Assembly: GCA_028278005.1 (NCBI GenBank)
Contig: JANQFD010000145.1
Coordinates: forward strand, 1 to 5,173
DNA from: Chlorobium sp.
GTDB taxonomy: Bacteria; Bacteroidota; Chlorobiia; Chlorobiales; Chlorobiaceae
Reading direction: 5' to 3'
DNA length: 5,173 nt
In this document: in pieces, positions 1-5,173 of the stretch
How the letters are laid out: each line of letters opens with the position of its first letter
How positions within the stretch are numbered: the first letter of the stretch is position 1
The notes under the pieces: generated by a model
What the model was told of the DNA's origin: nothing
Database searches by the model: none
What the model saw: only the letters and a program-made list of their open reading frames with translations
Position numbers and translations under genes: made by a program

Positions 1-152
1 TGAACACTGAACGTATTGAGGCTTGTGTTTTCAAGTACCGGCGACATCGGACTGATGTTAACGCTGAAATCGATCAGCGCTTGGCCGTTCAGACGAAACT
101 TCCGTTCGGGCTCGCCCCCATGTTCATGATGATAAAGATTGTCCCGCGTCAT
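1..152 (-). CDS. cobD: Threonine-phosphate decarboxylase CobD (N-terminal part, cut by window edge)
   Basis: Only the first 50 codons are present; the gene continues past the left edge. CobD is a PLP-dependent enzyme of the aminotransferase fold that decarboxylates L-threonine O-3-phosphate to (R)-1-amino-2-propanol phosphate, the linker of the B12 nucleotide loop. The visible part has the family's N-terminal signature: an HGG motif (HEHGGEPE, residues 9-16) and then IDFSVNISPM (residues 27-36), matching the 'LDFSANINP' block of CobD/CobC proteins. The PLP lysine and C-terminal region are off-window. It lies 185 bases downstream of cobQ on the same strand, which fits a shared assembly pathway. 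The start at 152 is chosen because the HGG motif sits near the N-terminus in the family, but no Shine-Dalgarno sequence precedes it. An in-frame ATG at 173 has a purine-rich AGGAAGAGGG 9 bases upstream and would add MGNRYWA. Histidinol-phosphate aminotransferase is the main alternative; HGG and cobQ argue against it. Confidence 0.8.
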   Translation of the reverse strand, partial: MTRDNLYHHEHGGEPERKFRLNGQALIDFSVNISPMSPVLENTSLNTFSV

Positions 153-177
153 AGCCCAATACCTATTACCCATTACC
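150..177 (-). repeat. Degenerate heptad repeat cluster C, at the cobD start
   Basis: Read on the minus strand, four consecutive 7-base units occur: GGTAATG, GGTAATA, GGTATTG and GGCTATG. The last supplies the ATG at 152 and the first supplies the alternative in-frame ATG at 173. The core GGTAATAGGTATT is shared with cluster B about 100 bases upstream. This looks like a low-complexity intergenic repeat family, not a binding site. Its function is unknown. Confidence 0.6.
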
Positions 178-258
178 GAACGCCCTCTTCCTCACACAAA
201 ACCGCCCCCCACCGCCTCAGGATACGGTCTACCTCTTTTCTCCTGTCTCTTTGTTCTT

Positions 259-283
259 CCCAAATACCTATTACCTAATAACC
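259..283 (-). repeat. Degenerate heptad repeat cluster B
   Basis: On the minus strand the units are GGTTATT, a single A, GGTAATA, GGTATTT and a trailing GGG. The 13-base core GGTAATAGGTATT is identical in cluster C. Between B and C lies a purine-rich stretch with a G-rich patch (about 205-215) and no recognisable gene or terminator. Confidence 0.6.
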
Positions 284-299
284 TTTTTCCCCATCCGCT

Positions 300-349
300 C
301 CGTCACTTGTCACTTGTAACCTGTCACTCTTCACCATTCAACCATTCAC
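300..349 (-). repeat. Degenerate heptad repeat cluster A, overlapping the cobQ 3' end
   Basis: On the minus strand seven units of 7 bases (one of 8) follow each other with consensus near GTGACAA: GTGAATG, GTTGAATG, GTGAAGA, GTGACAG, GTTACAA, GTGACAA and GTGACGG. The first two units contain the last three cobQ sense codons (GTG AAT GGT) and its TGA stop at 338-340, so the repeat tract runs into the coding sequence. The units differ from clusters B and C in sequence but share the 7-base period. Confidence 0.65.
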
Positions 350-1819
350 TATCCTGTAGATCGTATCCATAGCAAGATGTTCTTCAAAATGATCCGCAAG
401 ACGATCATATTCATGATCCCTGTCCAGACCGGCGCCGTTTTCTACAAAGTTCGGGGCCAGCAAACGCAGAAACCATTCCCTGAACTCCTTTCCATCAAAA
501 ATGCCGTGAAAGTAGGTACCCATAACTTTCCCGTCGGCACTCCTGAATCCATCGTAGTCTCCGACGGGCATATTGTTCCTGCTTGAAACCTGCAAGAGAG
601 GCATTCCTTCACCGACTTGTCGGGTTTGACCCATGTGTATTTCATAGCCTTGCACTTTCAAGGCATCTTCGAGCATGCAGCCTTTTGAGTTGAACAGTTG
701 TTTTTTTGGCTGAAGAACTGTCTCAACCGGTATTAAACCAAGCCCTTTTGATTGTCCGGCAGCACCTTCCAGCCCGTGAGGATCATCGATCAACTTTCCA
801 AGCATCTGATATCCGCCGCAGATTCCGAAAATTGTCCCTCCGTTTGCCCGGAATTCTTCCAGCTTTTCCCCCCAGCCTTTGGCAAACATCCATTCGAGAT
901 CGCCTCGCACATTTTTTGACCCGGGAAGAATTACGGCCTGATACTTTTTAAGATCTTTTGCATGATGCAGATAATGCACCTCTATAATGTCATTTGATTC
1001 AAGTACTGCAAAATCGGTAAAGTTCGATATATGAGGAAAATAGATTACCGCAATACTGATTTTCGAGTGATCCGGCGGCGCTGCAGGATCGACAACAGCC
1101 TGCAGTGGCACGGCATCCTCTGCATCGATTGCAATCCCTCTGAAATACGGTATTACACCAAGCACAGGAACCCCGGCAAGCTTCTCGATAATCCTGACAC
1201 CATCGTCAAAAAGCGTTGCATCCCCCCTGAAACGGTTGACAATAACCCCCTTGACCCGCTCCCTGTCCTCTGCAGGAATAACCGAGAGTGTACCCGCAAT
1301 CTGTGCGAATACACCTCCCCTGTCTATATCTGCCACAAGGATAACCTGTGCATCGGCAACCCTTGCAGTCCTGAAGTTCACGAAATCCCGGTCGTATAAA
1401 TTCATTTCGGCGCATGATCCTGCCCCTTCGATAACCAGCATTTCGTAACGATTGCTCAACCGTTCAAGACTCTCAAATGCCCTTTCAGCCCAAACGCCTG
1501 TATTGCCAAAATACTCCTTTGCAGAGCGGTTCGCAGCAACCTCTCCATGCAATACAACCTGTGAGCCGATATCTGTATTCGGTTTAAGCAAGACAGGGTT
1601 CATATCCGCAGTAGGCACGACGCGTGCAGCCTCTGCCTGGACAACCTGGGCGCGGCCTATTTCAAGACCGTCAGGAGTCACGCCCGAGTTATTGGACATG
1701 TTTTGCGCCTTGAAAGGAGCCACATCGATGCCTGCATTGCTGAAAATGCGGCACAGTGCTGTGACAACAATGCTTTTCCCGACATCCGAAGCCGTACCGA
1801 AAACTGCAAGATTTTTCAT
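338..1819 (-). CDS. cobQ: Cobyric acid synthase CobQ (glutamine-hydrolysing)
   Basis: This 493-residue cytoplasmic enzyme uses ATP and glutamine to amidate the b, d, e and g side chains of adenosylcobyrinic acid a,c-diamide, giving adenosylcobyric acid. The N-terminal synthetase half has the P-loop-like GTASDVGKS (8-16), KAQNMSNNS (37-45), EGAGS (131-135) and DIDRGG (164-169). The C-terminal class I amidotransferase half has LPGSKN (298-303), the nucleophile Cys334 in GICGGYQMLG, GYEIHMG (391-397) and catalytic His438 in GTYFHGIF. Length and motifs are those of a complete, intact family member. CbiP is the same function in the anaerobic-pathway naming. The start at 1819 is preferred over an ATG at 1831, because GGAG lies 6 bases upstream of 1819 and MKNLAVFGT matches the usual family N-terminus. 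It follows the btuF-like gene after 113 bases and precedes cobD. Its last codons lie in a repeat tract. Confidence 0.97.
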   Translation of the reverse strand: MKNLAVFGTASDVGKSIVVTALCRIFSNAGIDVAPFKAQNMSNNSGVTPDGLEIGRAQVVQAEAARVVPTADMNPVLLKPNTDIGSQVVLHGEVAANRSAKEYFGNTGVWAERAFESLERLSNRYEMLVIEGAGSCAEMNLYDRDFVNFRTARVADAQVILVADIDRGGVFAQIAGTLSVIPAEDRERVKGVIVNRFRGDATLFDDGVRIIEKLAGVPVLGVIPYFRGIAIDAEDAVPLQAVVDPAAPPDHSKISIAVIYFPHISNFTDFAVLESNDIIEVHYLHHAKDLKKYQAVILPGSKNVRGDLEWMFAKGWGEKLEEFRANGGTIFGICGGYQMLGKLIDDPHGLEGAAGQSKGLGLIPVETVLQPKKQLFNSKGCMLEDALKVQGYEIHMGQTRQVGEGMPLLQVSSRNNMPVGDYDGFRSADGKVMGTYFHGIFDGKEFREWFLRLLAPNFVENGAGLDRDHEYDRLADHFEEHLAMDTIYRIVNG

Positions 1820-1825
1820 ATAACA

Positions 1826-1829
1826 CTCC
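1826..1829 (-). promoter_or_regulatory. Shine-Dalgarno site of cobQ
   Basis: GGAG lies 6 bases before the ATG at 1819 on the minus strand. It decides the start: the upstream in-frame ATG at 1831 overlaps this site and has no comparable site of its own. Confidence 0.75.
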
Positions 1830-1877
1830 ATTCTCGGCCCTACCAGCGGAGACCTGGCGCAAACCGTACACCCTTAC

Positions 1878-1906
1878 TGAATACCTCAAATGAAAATAAT
1901 AGACAA
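1878..1906 (-). promoter_or_regulatory. Weak candidate promoter for cobQ
   Basis: On the minus strand TTGTCT (1901-1906) and TATTCA (1878-1883) are separated by 17 bases. They match 4 of 6 and 3 of 6 positions of the sigma-70 consensus. The surrounding stretch is T-rich. The placement is sensible, after the terminator-like hairpin of the upstream gene and about 60 bases before the cobQ start, but the match is weak and could be chance. Confidence 0.25.
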
Positions 1907-1916
1907 AAAAGAGTGG

Positions 1917-1946
1917 AAAACCGGTGAAATGACTATTTCAGACCGG
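1917..1946 (-). terminator. Probable intrinsic terminator at the btuF-like gene end
   Basis: On the minus strand CCGGT and GAAAT pair with ATTTC and ACCGG around an AGTC loop, with a two-base CT bulge, giving ten base pairs. TTTT follows directly, and a second six-T run lies about 10 bases further. The TAG stop codon of the btuF-like gene begins in the stem and ends in the loop. The hairpin is well formed, but the U-tract is short, so it may be a partial terminator or a 3'-end stabiliser. Confidence 0.55.
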
Positions 1947-2718
1947 AAACGACCCGTTTGAGATCTTTGATGCCCTTCATAAGCACAGGAGCAGGATAAA
2001 CAAAATGCCCGCCGTTGAGCAACACGACCTCGTAATCTCCTTCGGTCATATCGACTGAGCACCCGTGATCAACATCCTGTAAAACAAAAACAATGTCAGG
2101 CCTCGTCATGCGTAACAATTCGTCGACACTTGAAATGTCACCTGATTTGTTAACATGGCGTATTGACGGGTGGGTCTCAACGAGAGTAAACCCTGCATTC
2201 GAAAACAGATCATAGAGATAGGTGTTCCTGCCGAATGAGAATGGTTCCCCTTTACAGCTTGAGAGAAGAAGAGCTTTTCTTTCATTCCCTTCTACCGTAT
2301 TTGCCAATTTTTTCCAGTTCTCAGCAAACTCATCTGCCATTCTGTCACCTTCCGGTAAGCCGAGCATTTCAGCTATGGCACGGATATTATCCTCGATTTC
2401 CGACATCTTGTGAAAACCCTGAAGAACTATCGACTTCGTTCCCTCTGGTGTGACCTCTCGAAGCACATCCTGCGCTGCCCAGTCGGATGTGAATATGTAA
2501 TCGGGCTCAAGATCTTCAATAGCCTGTTTATCGGGATCCAGGATTCCTCCTGTCCGGGGCAGGTTCAGCGAATCATAGCGGCTGACACCAACAATGTTCT
2601 TTTCCTGGCCAAGGTAACGCAGAGTATGCGTTATATAAGGTGACTGGCTTATAATTCTGGGTCCCTGAGTGCTGCAGCCAACCACTAAAAGCAGCAGAAG
2701 AATAACAAGTTTTTTCAT
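1933..2718 (-). CDS. btuF: Cobalamin-binding periplasmic lipoprotein, BtuF-like
   Basis: This 261-residue protein would bind corrinoid in the periplasm and deliver it to a BtuCD-type ABC importer. The N-terminus is a lipoprotein signal: KK, a hydrophobic run, and the lipobox VVGC with Cys15 as the lipidated residue. The rest follows the Fe3+/B12 binding-protein family (Peripla_BP_2): RIISQSPYIT (21-30), IVGVSRYD (42-49), GGILDPD (57-63), LEPDYIFTSDW (70-80) and RPDIVFVL (206-213). Trp80 lies where E. coli BtuF has a corrin-contacting tryptophan, by eye alignment. The reading frame is open upstream to 2895, but that part overlaps the receptor gene; 2718 is chosen because the signal peptide begins there. 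No clear Shine-Dalgarno precedes it. It lies 82 bases after the receptor gene. No permease or ATPase gene adjoins it. Specificity rests on context: a siderophore-binding protein has the same fold, but the riboswitch and cobQ support B12. Confidence 0.85.
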   Translation of the reverse strand: MKKLVILLLLLVVGCSTQGPRIISQSPYITHTLRYLGQEKNIVGVSRYDSLNLPRTGGILDPDKQAIEDLEPDYIFTSDWAAQDVLREVTPEGTKSIVLQGFHKMSEIEDNIRAIAEMLGLPEGDRMADEFAENWKKLANTVEGNERKALLLSSCKGEPFSFGRNTYLYDLFSNAGFTLVETHPSIRHVNKSGDISSVDELLRMTRPDIVFVLQDVDHGCSVDMTEGDYEVVLLNGGHFVYPAPVLMKGIKDLKRVVSGLK

Positions 2719-2741
2719 TGTCGAGATAAGCAGAATTCCAA

Positions 2742-2774
2742 AAACAGGCGGCATAGTGGAAGAACCATGCCGCC
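2742..2774 (-). terminator. Strong intergenic hairpin between receptor and binding-protein genes
   Basis: On the minus strand GGCGGCAT pairs perfectly with ATGCCGCC. Inside, GG and CC can add two pairs around TTCTT, leaving a 3-base ACT bulge. The stem is followed by TG and then five Ts. It could be an attenuating terminator or a stabilising 3' structure for the receptor mRNA, letting less transcript continue into the btuF-like gene. The T-run is short and offset, so termination is not certain. Confidence 0.5.
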
Positions 2775-2800
2775 ACCAGAAGAAGCTTTCTGTTTTCAGA

Positions 2801-4828
2801 TCAGATATCGATTCTGAGGCCCAGCTTGAAGCTGCGGCCTGGCATTGGATAACCAAGAACATGCTCATAGTTCCGGTCAAACAGGTTCTCGACACTGCCT
2901 TTTATTGTAACACCCGAGGCTGTAGAATCCCCAAAAGGGATTTTTTTAGCAAGTGACATGTCGGCAATGTAAAAGCCGCCCTTGGTTACGTCTGTGGCCG
3001 GCCATGTGCTCCAGTCCTGAACTTCGGTCTCGCCAAAAAAGGCCAGGTTAAACATGCCGCTGAATCCTCTCGTATCACGCAGCCTCACACCTGTTGAAAG
3101 GTTCCATTCAGGTATATATTTGATGGTTTCATCGGGTGAACCATCATCGAATTGTGAGGTGTAGTCCATCAGATACGTTCCTGATGCATATGGTTCCATA
3201 GAGAGTTCACACCCCATAAAACAGACGGGAAAGGTATAGGACACCTCTGCCTCTATGCCGGTGATCGTTGCCTTGTCCTGGTTCTGCCATGACACCTGAT
3301 CTGCAGCTATGTCAACCTGCTGGATAAAATCCTCATATTCCGTTGTAAACAAGGTCAATGAGGAAGCGAAGCCATCGACGTTAACCTCTATACCCCCGTC
3401 GACAGTGTGACTTCTTTCAGGTTCGAGGTCGGCGTTGCCGATATAATTCTTGGTTCCCGACCAGCCGCTTACAACATAATCCGCAGCAAGATCCTGTGCG
3501 GCAGGAATCCTGAAACCCTCTCCATATGAGGCGCGAAGCTTGACGTGATCCGAAGCATGGTAAGCCATCCCGAAACTTTTCACAAAACTGTCCGTGTCCT
3601 CGGAGGTTTCAGGTGTAACAAGGTCCCTGTTATATTTCACCGAATAATCGTCATACCTCAATCCTGCGTTAAGAACCAGACTCTGCCCGAAAAACATCCC
3701 CTTAGCCAAAACGAAGTAACCCATATCGTCATACGCCGACTTGCGGGGAGAATAGTCATTCTGCTCGAGATCATAGTTTAACCAGTCAACACCTGTCGTT
3801 ACAGTAAAACGCTTCCCTATATAGCTTACCTGAGCCAGTGCGCCCTGCTGATCGGTTGTTTTTATGAACGGTTCTCCATCATCCCAGAATGTCGGGTTGC
3901 TATCAACCGGATCATACCATGTATCTTTGTCTTCTCCGATGAAATAGCGGGCCATCCATGAAAAACGATCATCGGCAGACTTGCCGGTATAGTTGAAATC
4001 GATCGCACGGTTGCTGGTTCTCTTGCTGTTATCGAGGTCATTGTTTGCAAGTTGACCAGGCTGGCCTGCATTATCAACTTCGAAATGTGTATAAATCAGT
4101 CCGATCCTGTTTCCGGGATAGAATTCATAACCAAGATTGACACTTCCCCGGATATCATCGTCATAGCCGGTATTGTAGTATTTGTCTCCATCACCGGTTT
4201 TATAGTCTCCCATATCAGCCACAGAACCTGTTGCCGAGAAATCAAAATTACCAAGCCTGCCGGCAACACCCGCTATCGTTTTCCTGTAGTCAAACGTTCC
4301 CAGTTCCTGCTCAGCAAAAAAAGAAGGTTTTCCCTCCCCCATTCTCGTAATGACGTTGATCACACCACCTATAGCTGCAGAGCCGTATTGCACTGCCCCG
4401 GGTCCCCTGATAATTTCAATCCTCTCGACATTCTCCGTCATGAGTTTGGCAAGGTTACCTGTACCGGCCCTTCTGCCATCGATCAGAATGAGTATCTTGC
4501 CTCTCAGGTCGTTGCCGTGCGAATCGCTCCTGAAGCCTCGAATACCAACCGTTGTGAGTGCGCCGGGATACCTCTGAATGTGACCGATACTTTGTTCAGC
4601 GAGGAGTTCGCCAAGATTTTGCGCTGGTGAGTCTTCAATCTGCTTGCGGCTGATAATCGTCACATTGGTCGTAACGTCTTTTTTCAACTCTTCAAGCCGG
4701 CTTGCCGTTACAACAATTTCCTTTCGGGTATGTCTGACGGTTTCCGAAGTTTCTGAAGGCACCTCGGCCCTGATCACACCGGTTGTGACAAGCCCTGCAG
4801 CTGCAAGGAATACAAGAATTTTTCTCAT
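2801..4828 (-). CDS. btuB: TonB-dependent outer-membrane cobalamin receptor, BtuB-like
   Basis: This 675-residue outer-membrane barrel would import cobalamin using energy passed on by TonB-ExbBD. A Sec signal peptide (1-21, likely cut after IRA) precedes a TonB box, EIVVTASR (37-44), close to the DTLVVTA box of E. coli BtuB. The plug domain (about 50-165) contains VGIRGFRSDSHGND (94-107), ILIDGRR (114-120) and RGPGAVQYGSAAIGGVINVIT (141-161, in two blocks here: RGPGAVQYGS, AAIGGVINVIT). The barrel carries GEGFRIPAAQDL (436-447), GNADLEPERSH (464-474) and the terminal block ENLFDRNYEHVLGYPMPGR (647-665). The gene is full length. An Asp-rich stretch at 205-225 could be a calcium- or ligand-binding loop. 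Cys536 and Cys540 are unusual in a barrel. Only a weak GGAAG lies just before the ATG. The upstream B12 riboswitch and the downstream btuF-like and cobQ genes make cobalamin the likely ligand; sequence alone would also allow a siderophore. Confidence 0.9.
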   Translation of the reverse strand: MRKILVFLAAAGLVTTGVIRAEVPSETSETVRHTRKEIVVTASRLEELKKDVTTNVTIISRKQIEDSPAQNLGELLAEQSIGHIQRYPGALTTVGIRGFRSDSHGNDLRGKILILIDGRRAGTGNLAKLMTENVERIEIIRGPGAVQYGSAAIGGVINVITRMGEGKPSFFAEQELGTFDYRKTIAGVAGRLGNFDFSATGSVADMGDYKTGDGDKYYNTGYDDDIRGSVNLGYEFYPGNRIGLIYTHFEVDNAGQPGQLANNDLDNSKRTSNRAIDFNYTGKSADDRFSWMARYFIGEDKDTWYDPVDSNPTFWDDGEPFIKTTDQQGALAQVSYIGKRFTVTTGVDWLNYDLEQNDYSPRKSAYDDMGYFVLAKGMFFGQSLVLNAGLRYDDYSVKYNRDLVTPETSEDTDSFVKSFGMAYHASDHVKLRASYGEGFRIPAAQDLAADYVVSGWSGTKNYIGNADLEPERSHTVDGGIEVNVDGFASSLTLFTTEYEDFIQQVDIAADQVSWQNQDKATITGIEAEVSYTFPVCFMGCELSMEPYASGTYLMDYTSQFDDGSPDETIKYIPEWNLSTGVRLRDTRGFSGMFNLAFFGETEVQDWSTWPATDVTKGGFYIADMSLAKKIPFGDSTASGVTIKGSVENLFDRNYEHVLGYPMPGRSFKLGLRIDI

Positions 4829-4963
4829 GCTTCCATCATGTTTAAAATTGTAAGAATCAACATGACTGGAGTTATAAACAGAAAGCAGTTATGCGGCAGG
4901 AAATCCTTATGCGAAAAGTGTCTGTAGAGCTGAACGGCACACTGCAGAAACGAATACCAGACC

Positions 4964-4984
4964 AAAAATCGCTGGATCAGCGAT
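4964..4984 (-). terminator. Intrinsic terminator in the riboswitch leader
   Basis: On the minus strand ATCGCTG pairs with CAGCGAT around a 3-base loop, and the run of five Ts that ends the hairpin can extend the stem by a G-T and two A-T pairs. It lies about 95 bases after the B12 box and 135 bases before the btuB-like start, which suits a riboswitch that controls transcription termination. I could not identify a clear antiterminator partner within the window. Confidence 0.55.
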
Positions 4985-5028
4985 CTTGTGCCGAACAAAG
5001 AACCGATGCATCAGTGGATTGATTACCG

Positions 5029-5071
5029 CATTGCCTGACTATAACCCGTAGTCCAAACGAATAAAGCAATG
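5029..5071 (-). promoter_or_regulatory. Nested hairpin just after the B12 aptamer, possible P13/L13 element
   Basis: On the minus strand CATTGC (5066-5071) pairs with GCAATG (5029-5034). Inside it GACTA pairs with TAGTC around the 7-base loop CGGGTTA. Cobalamin riboswitches use a hairpin after the B12 box whose loop kisses loop L5 of the aptamer; this is the best-placed candidate. L5 lies beyond the window edge, so the pairing cannot be tested here. Confidence 0.4.
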
Positions 5072-5078
5072 AATAACT

Positions 5079-5173
5079 GGCAGGTCTCCTGACTTTCACG
5101 GAATACTTATACTGATAACCTTCCCACTTTTTCCGGGCGGAAAACAGCAGTGATCATCAGCAACTGATGCTTC
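5079..5173 (-). promoter_or_regulatory. Cobalamin riboswitch aptamer (3' part, cut by window edge)
   Basis: On the minus strand the B12 box AGTCAGGAGACCTGCC lies at 5079-5094 and matches the canonical element exactly. Upstream are the usual supporting parts: CACTG, a hairpin of TTTTCC with GGAAAA closed by CACT with AGTG (5125-5152), then GGGAAGG. A further stem, CATCAG with CTGATG, lies at 5155-5169. The 5' half of the aptamer, including loop L5 and the promoter, is off-window. The element binds adenosylcobalamin or a related form and, by its place upstream of the receptor gene, should repress uptake when B12 is abundant. The 250 bases between it and the start codon form the expression platform; apart from the two hairpins listed I see no gene in them. 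Confidence 0.93.

Noticed and set aside
200..216. G-rich patch on the minus strand as a possible G-quadruplex
   Set aside because: Only two-G tracts are assured, and a single G-run dominates; there is no support beyond composition.
259..349. Repeat clusters considered as a CRISPR array
   Set aside because: Units are 7 bases and contiguous, with no spacers and no cas genes.
1031..1399. Plus-strand open frame of 122 codons
   Set aside because: It is antisense to conserved cobQ and shows no domain or ribosome site.
1846..1858. GGAGACCTGGC on the plus strand, resembling a B12 box, upstream of cobQ
   Set aside because: It lies on the strand opposite to all genes, has mismatches to the box, and none of the other aptamer elements are around it.
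2719..2895. N-terminal extension of the btuF-like frame, overlapping the receptor gene
   Set aside because: It covers the receptor's conserved C-terminus, and the lipoprotein signal at 2718 marks the real start.
4052..4630. Long plus-strand open frame of 192 codons
   Set aside because: It is antisense to the conserved plug and barrel of the receptor gene and its translation matches no family I recognise; it is a shadow frame.
4914..4943. Second hairpin in the leader, AGTGT with ACACT followed by TTTT
   Set aside because: The stem is only five pairs with a 17-base loop; too weak to call a terminator next to the better one at 4964-4984.

Overview
The window is a cobalamin (vitamin B12) acquisition and assembly locus. 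Every supported gene lies on the minus strand, so it reads from high to low coordinates. In transcription order it holds: the 3' part of a cobalamin riboswitch running off the right edge; a roughly 250-base leader with a plausible intrinsic terminator; a TonB-dependent outer-membrane receptor (btuB-like); a lipoprotein substrate-binding protein (btuF-like); cobyric acid synthase (cobQ); and the first 50 codons of a CobD-type threonine-phosphate decarboxylase running off the left edge. I see no convincing plus-strand gene.

The organism is a Gram-negative bacterium, because it has a TonB-dependent receptor and a periplasmic lipoprotein. The style of the CobQ and CobD proteins and the low-complexity heptad repeats between genes suggest a green sulfur bacterium (Chlorobium, Chlorobaculum or Prosthecochloris type). 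That is an impression from memory, not a search. Such organisms need much B12, partly for bacteriochlorophyll synthesis.

Layout by region. 5079-5173: B12 aptamer, 5' half missing. 4829-5078: leader with a nested hairpin (5029-5071) and a terminator-like hairpin with a U-run (4964-4984). 2801-4828: receptor. 2719-2800: intergenic with a strong hairpin. 1933-2718: binding lipoprotein, whose stop codon lies in the loop of a second terminator-like hairpin (1917-1946). 1820-1932: gap with a weak promoter candidate. 338-1819: cobQ. 153-337: gap with three clusters of degenerate 7-base repeats, one running into the cobQ stop codon and one into the cobD start. 1-152: cobD, partial.

The products form a path. 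The receptor brings corrinoid across the outer membrane using TonB energy. The lipoprotein would capture it in the periplasm for an ABC importer whose permease and ATPase are not in this window. CobQ amidates the corrin ring, and CobD makes the aminopropanol phosphate that CobQ's product is joined to. The riboswitch should switch off uptake when B12 is plentiful. The terminator after btuF suggests that cobQ-cobD may be partly or wholly a separate transcription unit. This is a recognisable B12 locus, not a new system. The less usual points are the repeat clusters touching gene ends, the hairpins between genes, and very short reading frames overlapping the btuB and btuF starts.
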